A stretch of 64,000 nt of DNA from Halobellus sp. Atlit-31R (GTDB lineage: Archaea > Halobacteriota > Halobacteria > Halobacteriales > Haloferacaceae), in NCBI GenBank assembly GCA_003665935.1, contig QPLR01000007.1, positions 1 through 64,000 of the forward strand. The letters run 5' to 3'. Numbering within the stretch: position 1 is the first letter of the stretch; the number at the start of each line of letters is the position of its first letter. Shown in pieces: positions 17,907 through 26,944 of this stretch. The notes under the pieces were generated by a model, which saw only the letters and a program-made list of their open reading frames with translations, searched no databases and was not told where the DNA came from. Both the position numbers and the translations under genes were made by a program.

Positions 17907-17923
17907 TACACACGAGTGTACAG
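17907..17923. promoter_or_regulatory. Second operator-like dyad upstream of lctP
   Basis: TACACACGAGTGTACAG differs from the dyad at 17777-17791 only by two extra central bases. It lies about 42 bp upstream of the lctP TATA box, where an activator might bind. The same word next to both divergent genes is the reason for linking them. Confidence 0.55.
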
Positions 17924-17963
17924 GGCTCGGCGACGGCGGAAGCGAACCGCGATGAACGATAGA

Positions 17964-17973
17964 TATATATAAC
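17964..17973 (+). promoter_or_regulatory. TATA box of lctP
   Basis: ATATATAACA inside an AT-rich run (17959-17978) is the only strong TATA element before lctP. It predicts transcription from about 17998 and a leader of some 60 nt before the ATG at 18059. A G-run at 18045-18050 lies at Shine-Dalgarno distance. Confidence 0.6.
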
Positions 17974-18058
17974 AAACGTTCTGTACGAGATTCCACGATG
18001 CGCCGAATCAGGAACGAATCTGGAATGGAATCGACTAGAATCAGCGGGGGCCTGTAGT

Positions 18059-19804
18059 ATGGTCAGTGCGACGAACGCACTCATCGCGCTGCTCCCGCTT
18101 CTCACCATCGCGTATCTGATGGTCGGTCGCTACTGGCCTGCGACGCGTGCGATGCCCGTCGCGTGGGTCGTGGCCATCGGCGCCGGCGTGGTCGGCTGGG
18201 GTATGAGCCCCACGTGGATCGCGGCGGCGACGATTAACGGCTTCATCACGGCGACGAACATCCTCTACATCGTCTTCGGCGCGATCCTGCTGCTGTACAC
18301 GCTCAAGCAGACGGGCGCGTTCGACGCCATCAACAACGGCTTCGCGTCGGTCAGCGAAGACCGCCGCGTGCAGGTCGTCCTGCTCGTCTTCCTGATGGGG
18401 TCGTTCATCGAGTCCGCAGCCGGGTTCGGGACGCCGGCGGCCATCGTCGGCCCCCTGCTCGTCGGTCTCGGCTTCCCGCCGCTGGCCGCCGTCGTGGTCG
18501 CGTTGACGGGCAACCTGATGGCGATCACGTTCGGGGCCGTCGGCACGCCGCTCATCATCGGGATGATCGACATCTTCGAGGGCGTCGAGTCGATCAGCGG
18601 TGAAGTGCTCGGCGCGGGCGACTACGGCTCCATCGCCGCGTGGGTCAGCGAGATCGCCGTGTTCGCGGCGATGCACCACGTCGTCGTCGGTATCGTCCTC
18701 CCGTTCATCGGCGTCGCGATGATGACGCGCTTCTTCGGCGAGGACCGCTCGATCAAGCCGGCGCTCGAAGTCCTGCCGCTCACTCTCTTCGCGTGGGCGT
18801 CGTTCTCGGTTCCGTACTTCCTGACCGCGTACTTCCTCGGACCGGAGTTCCCGGGACTCCTCGGCTCGATGGTCGGCCTCGCGGTGACGGTCGGCGCGCT
18901 CAAAGCCGGCCTCTTCCACCCGGACGAGGAGTGGGACTTCGCGCCCGAGTCGGCGTGGCCGGACCACTGGGTCGGTGACATCGAACCCGGCGAGTCGACG
19001 GACGACTCCGTCTCTGTCGCCGCCGACGGCGGGTCGGTGCAGTCGAGTATGCCGGCCGCTTCCGGCCAGATGTCGCTGCTGAAGGCGTGGACGCCGTACG
19101 CCCTCGTCGCACTCCTGCTCGTCGTCACGCGGGTCGTCGACCCCGTCAAGGGCTTCATCACGATGGACGTGTTCTCGGTGGGGTGGAGCAACATCCTCGG
19201 AACGGGACTCGGAAACGACTTCGCGTTCCTCTATCTCCCCGGCGCGGTGTTCCTCGCGGTTCACCTCGTCACGATCGGCCTCCACGGGATGGACGGCCGA
19301 CAGATCAAAGCCACCTGGAGCGAGACCACAGAGAAGGTCGCTCCCGCCGTCGTGGCGCTTCTGTTCGCCGTCGGGACGGTCCAGATTATGCTCCAGTCCG
19401 GTGCGGCGACGGGCGACGACAGTATGCTCATCGTCCTCTCGGAGGGGATGGCGGGCATCGCCGGCGGCGCGTACCCGTTCTTCGCCGCCTACGTGGGCGC
19501 GTTCGGCGCGTTCCTCGCGGGGTCGAACACCGTCTCCGACATCCTGTTCGGCACCTTCCAGTACGGCGTCGCGGACCAGATCAGCACGCCGAAGACGATA
19601 ATGCTGGGCGCGCAGGCGGTCGGGGGCGCGATCGGCAACCTCATCGCCATCCACAACGTCGTCGCCGCGCTCGCGGTCGTCGGCCTCGTCGGCGAGGAGG
19701 GCCGCGTCATCCGCCTGGAACTCATCCCGCTCGTCTACTACGGGACGGCTACCGGCCTCCTCACGCTCCTGTTCAGCTACGTGCTGTTCCCCGGCGTGTT
19801 CTGA
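18059..19804 (+). CDS. lctP: L-lactate permease family transporter
   Basis: A 581-residue secondary transporter of the LctP/LldP family with about 13 predicted helices. Recognisable segments are [38 protein letters not shown] and, near the C-terminus, [16 protein letters not shown] and [18 protein letters not shown]. Length and motifs match full-length lactate permeases. It takes up lactate by H+ or cation symport, as known for the family. It is divergent from the regulator and 105 bp upstream of the D-lactate dehydrogenase gene, so the pair probably forms one functional unit. Confidence 0.95.
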   Translation: MVSATNALIALLPLLTIAYLMVGRYWPATRAMPVAWVVAIGAGVVGWGMSPTWIAAATINGFITATNILYIVFGAILLLYTLKQTGAFDAINNGFASVSEDRRVQVVLLVFLMGSFIESAAGFGTPAAIVGPLLVGLGFPPLAAVVVALTGNLMAITFGAVGTPLIIGMIDIFEGVESISGEVLGAGDYGSIAAWVSEIAVFAAMHHVVVGIVLPFIGVAMMTRFFGEDRSIKPALEVLPLTLFAWASFSVPYFLTAYFLGPEFPGLLGSMVGLAVTVGALKAGLFHPDEEWDFAPESAWPDHWVGDIEPGESTDDSVSVAADGGSVQSSMPAASGQMSLLKAWTPYALVALLLVVTRVVDPVKGFITMDVFSVGWSNILGTGLGNDFAFLYLPGAVFLAVHLVTIGLHGMDGRQIKATWSETTEKVAPAVVALLFAVGTVQIMLQSGAATGDDSMLIVLSEGMAGIAGGAYPFFAAYVGAFGAFLAGSNTVSDILFGTFQYGVADQISTPKTIMLGAQAVGGAIGNLIAIHNVVAALAVVGLVGEEGRVIRLELIPLVYYGTATGLLTLLFSYVLFPGVF

Positions 19805-19909
19805 GCCGGTGACCCACCCGTCGTACCGTTCACGAACAACGAATACCCGCACCCGCTCCGGGGTGCGTATATTCTTCCACACCAACCGACTACTAGCGAG
19901 ACACTGACA

Positions 19910-22900
19910 ATGGCTTCACACACGCACGAAGCGGCCACGGATCCGGCGACAGACGGGAACTACGACTACGTCTCCGACGACGTCGAACGACCGGAACTCG
20001 TCGACGACCTCGAACCGCTGGTCGAAGGTGACGTCCGCTTCGACACCTACACGAAGACGCTGTACGCGACGGACGCGTCGGCGTACGAGCAACTGCCTAT
20101 CGGCGTCGTCGTACCGAAGTCGACGGCCGACGTGGCAGCAGTGATGGAGTACTGTGCGGAACAGGAGATCCCCGTCCTCCCGCGTGGCGGCGGGACCAGC
20201 CTCGCGGGACAGACCGTCAACGAGGCTGTCGTCCTCGACTTCGTCCGGTACATGAACGAGGTCAGAGAGGTCGACCCCGACGGACGGACCGCGACGGCCG
20301 AGGCCGGCGTCCGACTCGGCGAACTGAACGAACAGCTGGCTCCGCACGGGCTGAAGTTCGCGCCCGACCCGGCGTGGGGCGACCGCTCGGCGCTCGGCGG
20401 CGCGATCGGTAACAACTCCACGGGGGCGCACTCGCTGAAGTACGGCAAGACCGACTACTACATCGAGGAACTGGAGGTCGTCCTCGCCGACGGCACGGTG
20501 ACGACGTTCGGAGAGATGACCGTCGACGAACTCCGCGAGCGGGGCGACCCGGAGGGCACCGTCGAGGAGCGCATCTACGCGCGAGTCGCCGCGATCCTCG
20601 ACGAAGAGGCAGAGGAGGTCTCGGAGCGCTACCCGGACCTCAAGCGCAACGTCTCCGGCTACAACCTCGACGTCCTCGTCGACGAGATGCGCGGCGAGCG
20701 CCGGACTCCCGACGACACCGGCATCGACGAGTCCTGGGAGGACGGCCACGTCAACCTCGGTCGCCTCGTCGCCGGCAGCGAGGGGACGCTGGCTATCGTC
20801 ACGAAGGCGACCGTCTCGCTGGAGCCGATCCCGAACACGGCGTCGGTCGCACTCCTGACCTACGACGACGTCCTCGATGCGATGCACGACGTCGCGCCGA
20901 TCCTCGAACACGAACCCGCGGCCGTCGAGGTGATGGACGACGTCCTGCTCGATCTCGCGCGCGACACCGCGGAGTTCGCCGACGTCGTCGGAATGCTCCC
21001 GGAAGGGACCGACTCGACGCTCCTCGTCGAGTTCTACGCCGACTCCGACGAGGCAGGCAGACAGCAGGTCGCCGACCTCGTCGCCGACCGGGTCGGCGAG
21101 GGAGTGACCGAGGTCGACCCCGCGGACGGAGCTGCGTCCGTGACCGACAAGGAGCACCGCGCGACGGACTTTATGGAGGCTCACGACGCCGACACGCGGG
21201 CGAAGTTCTGGAAGATGCGGAAGTCGGGACTGCCGATCCTCCTCTCGCGGACCACCGACGAGAAACACATCGCCTACATCGAGGACACGGCGATTCCGGC
21301 GGAGAACCTCCCGGACTACGTCGCCGACTTCCAGGAGATCCTCGACGAACACGACACCTTCGCGTCGTACTACGCCCACGCGGGGCCGGGCGTGCTCCAC
21401 ATCCGGCCGCTGGTCAACACGAAGACGGCCGCGGGCGTCGAGACGTTCGAGGACATCGCCGACGCGGTCACGGATCTCGTCGTGAAGTACGGCGGGTCGG
21501 TCTCCGGGGAACACGGCGACGGCCGCGCCCGGACGCAGTGGAACCGGAAACTGTACGGCGAGGATCTCTGGCAGACGTTCCGTGAGCTGAAGACGGCCGC
21601 AGACCCCGACTGGCTCCTCAATCCGGGGAACATCTGCGGCAACTACGACCTGACCGAGAACCTCCGCTTTTCGCCGGACTACGACTTCGACGCCGGGTTC
21701 GAGACGACGCTCAACTGGGACAACGACAACGGGTTCGAGGGAATGGTCGAACTCTGTCACGGCTGTGCCGGCTGTCGCGGCCAGCAGTCGACCGTCGGCG
21801 GCGTGATGTGTCCGACCTACCGGGCGGCCGAAGAGGAGATCCAGACCACCCGCGGCCGGGCGAATATGCTCCGGCAGGCGATGAGCGGCGGGCTCTCGGA
21901 GGACGAACTGTTCGAAGAGGAGTTCGTCACCGAGGTGCTGGATCTCTGCGTCGGCTGCAAGGGCTGTTCGAAGGACTGCCCGAGCGGAGTAGATCTGGCG
22001 AAGATGAAAGCCGAGGTGATGCACGAGTATCACCAACAGCACGGGTCGAGCCTCCGCGACAAGGTGTTCGCGAACATCGACACGCTGTCGAAACTCGGCT
22101 CCGCGTTCGCGCCGCTCGCCAACGGGGCGACGAAGATCCCGGGCGCGCGGACGCTGATGGAGAAGACGGTCGGGATCGCAAAGGAGCGATCGCTACCGAC
22201 TTTCCACGCGACGAGCTTCGTCGAGTGGTTCGAGTCGCGCGGCGGCACGGCGGTCCCCGAAGAGCAGGCCGACCGGAAGGCGCTGTTGTTCCCCGACACC
22301 TACACGAACTACAACCACCCCGAGGTCGGGAGAGCCGCCGTTCGCGCTCTCGAAGCGGCGAACGTCCACGTGCGCATCCCCGACGACGTCGCCGGATCCG
22401 GCCGTCCGCCGCACTCGAAGGGCTTCCTCGACAAGGCCCGCGCCGACGCCGAGCAGAACGTCGAGGCCCTGACGCCGCACGTCGAAGCGGGGTGGGACGT
22501 CGTGCTCTGTGAACCTTCCGACGCCGTGATGTTCCAGTCGGACTACCTCGACTTGCTCTCCGGCGACGACGTCGAGACGCTCGCGGCCAACGCCTACGGC
22601 GTGATGGAGTACGTCGACACGTTCCGGCTGGACGAGTCGCTGTCGTTCCAGCCCCGAGACGACTACCTCACGTACCACGGCCACTGCCACCAGAAGTCCA
22701 CGAAGAAAGACCACCACGCCGTCGGCGTGCTCCGCCGTGCGGGCTACGAGGTGGACCCCTTGGACTCGACGTGCTGTGGGATGTCCGGATCGTTCGGCTA
22801 CGAGGCCGAACACTACTCGATGTCGGTGGCCATCGGGAACATCCTCTCCGGTCAGGTCGCAGACAGTCCGGGTGACCTCGTCGTCGCGCCCGGAGCGTCC

Positions 22901-22990
22901 TGCCGCTCGCAACTCGAGGATCTGGGCATCGACGACGAACCGCCGCACCCGGTCGAGATGCTCGACCGCGCGATCAGCACAGAGCCGTAG
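19910..22990 (+). CDS. FAD-linked D-lactate dehydrogenase fused to Fe-S/CCG module
   Basis: This 1026-residue enzyme begins with an FAD-binding type 4 domain (PRGGGTSLAGQ, NNSTGAHSLKYG), followed by a FAD-linked oxidase C-terminal domain ending near SGEHGDGRARTQWN. From about residue 610 come iron-sulfur motifs CHGCAGCRG and CVGCKGCSKDCP, then a CCG-type module with STCCGMSGSFGYE (about 954). This is the YdiJ/Dld-like architecture that oxidises D-lactate (or another 2-hydroxyacid) and passes electrons through its clusters. It directly follows lctP. A GTATATT box near 19866 may give it its own promoter. The C-terminal 250 residues resemble the end of the LutB-LutA fusion. Confidence 0.85.
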   Translation: MASHTHEAATDPATDGNYDYVSDDVERPELVDDLEPLVEGDVRFDTYTKTLYATDASAYEQLPIGVVVPKSTADVAAVMEYCAEQEIPVLPRGGGTSLAGQTVNEAVVLDFVRYMNEVREVDPDGRTATAEAGVRLGELNEQLAPHGLKFAPDPAWGDRSALGGAIGNNSTGAHSLKYGKTDYYIEELEVVLADGTVTTFGEMTVDELRERGDPEGTVEERIYARVAAILDEEAEEVSERYPDLKRNVSGYNLDVLVDEMRGERRTPDDTGIDESWEDGHVNLGRLVAGSEGTLAIVTKATVSLEPIPNTASVALLTYDDVLDAMHDVAPILEHEPAAVEVMDDVLLDLARDTAEFADVVGMLPEGTDSTLLVEFYADSDEAGRQQVADLVADRVGEGVTEVDPADGAASVTDKEHRATDFMEAHDADTRAKFWKMRKSGLPILLSRTTDEKHIAYIEDTAIPAENLPDYVADFQEILDEHDTFASYYAHAGPGVLHIRPLVNTKTAAGVETFEDIADAVTDLVVKYGGSVSGEHGDGRARTQWNRKLYGEDLWQTFRELKTAADPDWLLNPGNICGNYDLTENLRFSPDYDFDAGFETTLNWDNDNGFEGMVELCHGCAGCRGQQSTVGGVMCPTYRAAEEEIQTTRGRANMLRQAMSGGLSEDELFEEEFVTEVLDLCVGCKGCSKDCPSGVDLAKMKAEVMHEYHQQHGSSLRDKVFANIDTLSKLGSAFAPLANGATKIPGARTLMEKTVGIAKERSLPTFHATSFVEWFESRGGTAVPEEQADRKALLFPDTYTNYNHPEVGRAAVRALEAANVHVRIPDDVAGSGRPPHSKGFLDKARADAEQNVEALTPHVEAGWDVVLCEPSDAVMFQSDYLDLLSGDDVETLAANAYGVMEYVDTFRLDESLSFQPRDDYLTYHGHCHQKSTKKDHHAVGVLRRAGYEVDPLDSTCCGMSGSFGYEAEHYSMSVAIGNILSGQVADSPGDLVVAPGASCRSQLEDLGIDDEPPHPVEMLDRAISTEP

Positions 22991-23243
22991 CCGGCCTGAC
23001 GCGCCGCAGTCGGGTTGACTTCCTCTCCCGGCCGCTTCGGTCACCATTCTCGTGCGAGCGCTGTCCTCTCTGTACAGTCGACGGCTGTGCATCCGAACCG
23101 TCGAGTGGACACGTCGCACCTCCGCTGGCGGCCCCGACGGCGCACGCCACCGACTCGTCGCGATCTGTTGGCCGCACAGAATATCCGTCTATCTATAATG
23201 AAAGATCGACAGAGTAATGTACGGCCCCTCGTTCTGTGGTACT
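22991..23243. other. Intergenic spacer after the lactate dehydrogenase
   Basis: No gene is seen. An AT-richer stretch near 23175-23215 (ATATCCGTCTATCTATAATG) carries TATA-like sequence upstream of the small zinc-ribbon gene. Confidence 0.5.
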
Positions 23244-23405
23244 ATGTCGACTCAGCAACCGCCCGGCGTCGAATCCCTGTGGTGCCCCGAATGTGGCGAC
23301 GAGATGTCGTTCAGCGGGGTACAGCCGGCCGGATACGCCCAGTTCTTCTGCGAGCAGTGTCGATACCGACGAGACACCTTCGTCGGGACAGACGTCGACG
23401 CCTGA
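23244..23405 (+). CDS. Small zinc-ribbon protein
   Basis: A 53-residue protein with two CxxC knuckles, WCPECGDEM and FCEQCRYRR, spaced as in a zinc ribbon. An upstream in-frame start at 23217 would add nine residues, but ATG at 23244 (MSTQQPPG) looks more natural. Haloarchaea have many such single-ribbon proteins of unknown role. Its partner, RNA, DNA or protein, cannot be told from the sequence. Confidence 0.7.
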   Translation: MSTQQPPGVESLWCPECGDEMSFSGVQPAGYAQFFCEQCRYRRDTFVGTDVDA

Positions 23406-23498
23406 CTCACCGTTCGCGTCCGAACGGACCGACTCCCCGGTCAGTGGTGACACCGATGTCACTTCCGTGCTTATGCCCGTTGCGGTGATATTACCAGT

Positions 23499-24113
23499 AT
23501 GACCGACGAACCGCCCGTGACTGCGACGCGGCCGGACAGCCCGATTCGGACGACCGGAACCGACCACGTGACCATCTGGGGGAGCAACGAGGCGGATACG
23601 CTCGCGTTCTACCGCGACCTCCTCGGAATGCCGCTCGTCCTCCGACAGCCCAACCTCGACGACCCATCGCAGACGCACCTGTTCTTCGACACCGGAGACG
23701 GTCGGATTCTGACGGTGTTCGTCGGCGACCGCCCCTCGAACCGCGGTCCCCAGCGCGGCGGCACCGGCTCGGTCCACCACCTCTGTTTCAGCGTCGCCCC
23801 GGAAGATTTCGAGGACGTCGCCGCCGCGCTCGACGACGACGGCCGGGGGTACAACGTCTTCGACCGCGGGATCTTCTTCTCGCTTTACACCCACGACAAC
23901 AACGGACTCGTCATCGAACTCTCGACGGACAAGTACGACATCCCCGACGACCGGCGGGGCGAGGTGCTCGCGAAGGCCCAGGAACTCCGCGTCGAAGACG
24001 GTGCGGAGTACGCTCAGGACGAACACCTCGCGGCGGCACTGGAGGAACTGGGCCTCGACGCGACGGCTTACGACCTCCCCGACGCCTCCTCGGGCGTCGG
24101 TGGCGTCGAGTAA
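23499..24113 (+). CDS. VOC-superfamily (glyoxalase/dioxygenase-like) protein
   Basis: A 204-residue protein with the vicinal oxygen chelate fold: TGTDHVTIWG opens the first beta-alpha-beta-beta-beta unit, FYRDLLGMPLVLRQ follows, and GSVHHLCFSV opens the second. His in DHVTI, His in HHLCF and Glu in LVIELSTDKY are candidate metal ligands. The 35-residue C-terminal tail is helical and acidic. Substrate is unknown: ring-cleaving dioxygenase, glyoxalase or isomerase roles are all possible. No pathway neighbours help. Confidence 0.8.
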   Translation: MTDEPPVTATRPDSPIRTTGTDHVTIWGSNEADTLAFYRDLLGMPLVLRQPNLDDPSQTHLFFDTGDGRILTVFVGDRPSNRGPQRGGTGSVHHLCFSVAPEDFEDVAAALDDDGRGYNVFDRGIFFSLYTHDNNGLVIELSTDKYDIPDDRRGEVLAKAQELRVEDGAEYAQDEHLAAALEELGLDATAYDLPDASSGVGGVE

Positions 24114-24151
24114 GTGCTCTGCGGGGCGCCACGCCGCGCGTCACGATGCCG

Positions 24152-25189
24152 CTACACCTCGACGAGCACCTTGATCGCCTCCCGTTCGTCCATCGCCCGG
24201 TAGCCCTCGGCGATGTTCGCTAGGTCGACAGTCTTCGTGAATACGGGCGCGGGATCGAGCGTCCCCTGCAGCACGTCTGCCATCAGCGACTCCGCGTACG
24301 CGCGGACGGGAGCGATGCCGCCGCGAAGCGAGATGTTGTCGCCGAAGAACGAGAAGAGATCGAGGCCGCCGTCGAGCCCGTGCGGGACGCCCACGTAGCC
24401 GACGGTGCCGCCAGGGCGACAGACGTTCACCGCCGTCTCCATCGACGACTCGGCGCCGACGCATTCGAGAACGTGGTTCGCACCGCCGCCGGTCAGCTCG
24501 TCGACGCGGTCGACCGCGTCCTCGCCGCGCTCTCCGACGAGATCCGTCGCCCCGAACGCTTCGGCCAACTCCAGTCGGTCCTCGTGGTGCCCGACGGCGA
24601 CGATCCGTTCCGCGCCGAGACGACGCGCTGCGAGCACGCCACACAGCCCGACGGCCCCGTCACCGACGACGACGCAGGTCGAGCCCGCCTCGACGCCTGC
24701 GCTCACCGCGGCGTGGTGGCCGGTCCCCATCACGTCGGTCAGGGGAAGCAGCGAGCGGAGCGCGTCCTCGTCGTCGGCGTAGCGGTCCGGCACGCGGACG
24801 AGCGTCCCGTCGGCCTGGGGGCAGCGGATCTGCTCGCCCTGTGCGCCGCCGTTGTCGCCGCCCCAGCCGTCGCCGTTCACACAGGAGGTGTGCAGCCCCT
24901 TCCGGCAGAACTCACAGGAGCCGCAACTGATCTTGAACGGAGCGAAGACGCGGTCGCCCGGCTCGACCGACCGGACGTCGTCGCCGACGGCTTCGACGAT
25001 CCCCATCGGCTCGTGGCCGACTCGAGACCCGACGTCGCGGTCGCTCTCGCCGCGGTAGAACCAGAGGTCAGAGCCGCAGACGGCGGTGTGTGTCACACGG
25101 ACGATCGCGTCCGTGGGTTCGTCCAGTTTCGGCTCGGGGACGTCCTCGACTCGCACGTCGCGGGGGCCGTGATACACTGCTGCGCGCAT
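24152..25189 (-). CDS. Zinc-dependent alcohol dehydrogenase (MDR superfamily)
   Basis: A 345-residue medium-chain dehydrogenase. The catalytic zinc site is seen in AVCGSDLWFYRG and VGHEPMG. The structural zinc site is CGSCEFCRKGLHTSC. The Rossmann motif is VVGDGAVGLCGV. Length and motifs match the Zn-dependent alcohol/polyol dehydrogenase group; the substrate is not evident. It is divergent from the iron-box gene to the right, its ATG lying 93 bp from the iron box, so co-regulation is possible but not shown. Confidence 0.9.
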   Translation of the reverse strand: MRAAVYHGPRDVRVEDVPEPKLDEPTDAIVRVTHTAVCGSDLWFYRGESDRDVGSRVGHEPMGIVEAVGDDVRSVEPGDRVFAPFKISCGSCEFCRKGLHTSCVNGDGWGGDNGGAQGEQIRCPQADGTLVRVPDRYADDEDALRSLLPLTDVMGTGHHAAVSAGVEAGSTCVVVGDGAVGLCGVLAARRLGAERIVAVGHHEDRLELAEAFGATDLVGERGEDAVDRVDELTGGGANHVLECVGAESSMETAVNVCRPGGTVGYVGVPHGLDGGLDLFSFFGDNISLRGGIAPVRAYAESLMADVLQGTLDPAPVFTKTVDLANIAEGYRAMDEREAIKVLVEV

Positions 25190-25268
25190 ACCAGATCTGC
25201 TCCCGGCGCGAGCAAAAGTCCGTGGGCTTCATCTCCGCCGCTTCCGTCGCCACGATCGGGTCCGTAAC

Positions 25269-25278
25269 GGTTATACGG
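25269..25278 (+). promoter_or_regulatory. TATA box before the iron-box transcript
   Basis: GGTTATACGG is centred about 27 bp upstream of the ATG at 25300. This predicts a transcript starting at or next to that ATG. Confidence 0.55.
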
Positions 25279-25281
25279 ACG

Positions 25282-25297
25282 TTTAGGTATACCTAAA
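25282..25297. promoter_or_regulatory. DtxR-type iron box (perfect palindrome)
   Basis: TTTAGGTATACCTAAA is a perfect 16-bp palindrome of the TTAGG-n-CCTAA type bound by DtxR/Idr/SirR metal-dependent repressors. It sits exactly between the TATA box and the predicted transcription start, where binding would block transcription. Three further copies are upstream of the cupredoxin lipoprotein gene at 29437. Confidence 0.8.
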
Positions 25298-25299
25298 TT

Positions 25300-25389
25300 A
25301 TGCCCAGACGAGAACCGTTCCGGTTCCCGCAGGAGCTCGGGAGCCGCCGGAAACTGCTAGAGAGACCGGCTTGCAGGGAGGGGGAGTGA
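25300..25389 (+). CDS. Possible 28-residue leaderless leader ORF
   Basis: ATG at 25300 opens a 28-codon frame (beginning MPRREPFRFPQELG) ending at TGA 25387-25389, overlapping or touching the start of the next gene. It is Arg-rich and lies where the transcript should begin. Either it is a translated leader coupled to the next gene, or it is chance sequence in a 90-nt leader. No homologue is recognised. Confidence 0.3.
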   Translation: MPRREPFRFPQELGSRRKLLERPACREGE

Positions 25390-25391
25390 TC

Positions 25392-26186
25392 GTGCCCGAC
25401 GTCGCCGCCGCGGTTCGTGATCTGACCGCGGCCCGGCGAATCGCCCGCGACGAGCGACGCACGATGCGACGACAGCGGCAGGGCTTCGAGCAGTTTCGAA
25501 AAACTGTCGCCGAGACCGACCCTACGGGCGTCGGTGGCACCGCAGACCACCTCGGGGCGTCGTCGCCGGGGTGGACGACGAGTGCGACGCTCGCGGCAGA
25601 CGACCGCTGTCGTCGTGTTCGCGCGGCCTTCGAAGAGCTGGTCGTTCCACACGTCGACGACGAGGCGACGAGCGTCCGCGCCGCGCTGGCGGCCGAGCTG
25701 AGCACCGAGGTCGCCGTCGCGCTCGCGGCCGAAGGCGGCGGCAACCAGTTCACCGAGCCGCTCCAGCGAGCGATTCTCGAACACACCGACCAGCGCCTCG
25801 CCGAGAGCCGCGTGATGATCCAGGCGCTGGCGAGCGAGCTCGACTCCCTCGACGACGCCATCGAGGTGCTGAAAGCGGTCGCGGAGACGCTTCCGACCGT
25901 CGACAGCTCCGTCCGTCTGTTGTGCGAGGACGCGGAGCTGTGGACGCGCCGACAGCGCGCCGCCTCGCTGGAGGCGGATCTCGATGCCGCGATCCGGACG
26001 CGACAGTCGACGCTCGAGAGCGTGACCGCGACAGAAGTGAAAGCCGGCATCGGCCACGACACGGTCGTCGAGTACCTCTTCGGCGATCGCGACACCACCT
26101 ATCCGGCTCTCGATGCGCTGGTTCGCGGCGTCCGCGAGTGCCGGCGGCGGCGCGCGGCGCTCGACGACGCGCTCGAAGACGGCTGA
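25392..26186 (+). CDS. Uncharacterised haloarchaeal coiled-coil protein
   Basis: A protein of about 264 residues, almost entirely alpha-helical and rich in Arg, Ala and Glu. It includes a long amphipathic N-terminus (AVRDLTAARRIARDERR) and a central part with heptad-like patterns (MIQALASELDSLDDAIEVL). I believe it belongs to a haloarchaeal domain-of-unknown-function family (possibly DUF7260), but function is unknown. Start choice: GTG at 25392 has GGGAGGGG 7 bp upstream; GTG at 25386 and TTG at 25371 are alternatives. No signal or membrane segment is seen. The upstream iron box suggests expression under low iron. Confidence 0.65.
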   Translation: MPDVAAAVRDLTAARRIARDERRTMRRQRQGFEQFRKTVAETDPTGVGGTADHLGASSPGWTTSATLAADDRCRRVRAAFEELVVPHVDDEATSVRAALAAELSTEVAVALAAEGGGNQFTEPLQRAILEHTDQRLAESRVMIQALASELDSLDDAIEVLKAVAETLPTVDSSVRLLCEDAELWTRRQRAASLEADLDAAIRTRQSTLESVTATEVKAGIGHDTVVEYLFGDRDTTYPALDALVRGVRECRRRRAALDDALEDG

Positions 26187-26229
26187 CGCCGGTTTCGCTT
26201 CGCTCCGGTGTGGCGGGGTCGAACTCCGG

Positions 26230-26460
26230 CTACCCTCGATACAGCGGCGAGTCCTCGGTCGTACACGAGGGCCGGCCGCAGACGCCAGCCTCGTCGCCGG
26301 CGCGTTCGACGCCCGGCGCGAGCCGGTGGAGCTCCCACGTCGGGTCGTGACCGGTCTCGGAGCGGTGGCTCTCGATGAACGACCGCGCCGTCGCGAGTTT
26401 GTCGAAGGTCTCAGTAAGGTCGCACTCGGGGCACGTGACCGTCGCGCGCTTCGCTGCCAT
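26230..26460 (-). CDS. Small zinc-finger-like protein
   Basis: A 76-residue protein beginning with VTCPECDLTETFDKLATA, resembling a C2H2-like haloarchaeal zinc finger (CPEC, then HRSETGHDP), and with a second Cys pair in CGRPSC near the C-terminus. No catalytic motif is seen. It probably binds nucleic acid or protein, as suggested only by the motif. It is not in an operon with the neighbours by spacing. Confidence 0.7.
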   Translation of the reverse strand: MAAKRATVTCPECDLTETFDKLATARSFIESHRSETGHDPTWELHRLAPGVERAGDEAGVCGRPSCTTEDSPLYRG

Positions 26461-26542
26461 TACCCGCTCTACCCGCGGCGACGACTTAACGGCGCGGGTC
26501 CGTCCGTCGCGAGGGATCTACCGTGAAGCAGGACGAGGCAAT

Positions 26543-26833
26543 TTACCACGTGAGTTCGACGACGGTCCGCGCTGCGATCGTCGTCTCGGACACGACGTCC
26601 TCCACGGCGATCAGCTCGTAGTACGGGAGGCGGTCGTCGTAGCGGCGGAGCGCTCGCCGGTACTGCTCGGCCGCCCGAGCGGCACGCTCGGCCACCTCTC
26701 GGGTCTCGAAACGCTCACCGGCGACGGGGACCGGCTGCTCGCCCGTCCGCCCGCAGACGACGACGTAGCGCCCGCTGTCGTTCGCGAGCGCTTCGATCTG
26801 CGCGCGGAAGGCCGTGAGCGGCGGTTCTGTCAT
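26543..26833 (-). CDS. Uncharacterised small haloarchaeal protein
   Basis: A 96-residue protein with good haloarchaeal composition. Residues 20-60 (YVVVCGRTGEQPVPVAGERF) suggest beta strands, followed by a helical Ala/Arg-rich part and a beta C-terminus (ETTIAARTVVELTW). Haloarchaeal proteins of this general form are common, but I know no function. No motif for metal or nucleotide binding is present. Confidence 0.6.
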   Translation of the reverse strand: MTEPPLTAFRAQIEALANDSGRYVVVCGRTGEQPVPVAGERFETREVAERAARAAEQYRRALRRYDDRLPYYELIAVEDVVSETTIAARTVVELTW

Positions 26834-26944
26834 CCTGTAGTATCTCCGTACTGGTTCGCCGCCGTGCCGACCTCGTCAGCGTCGGCGACGTCTGACTCGC
26901 CGGCGACGTCCGAGTCGGTATGTCGTCTCCTCTTCGCTCGCTCG

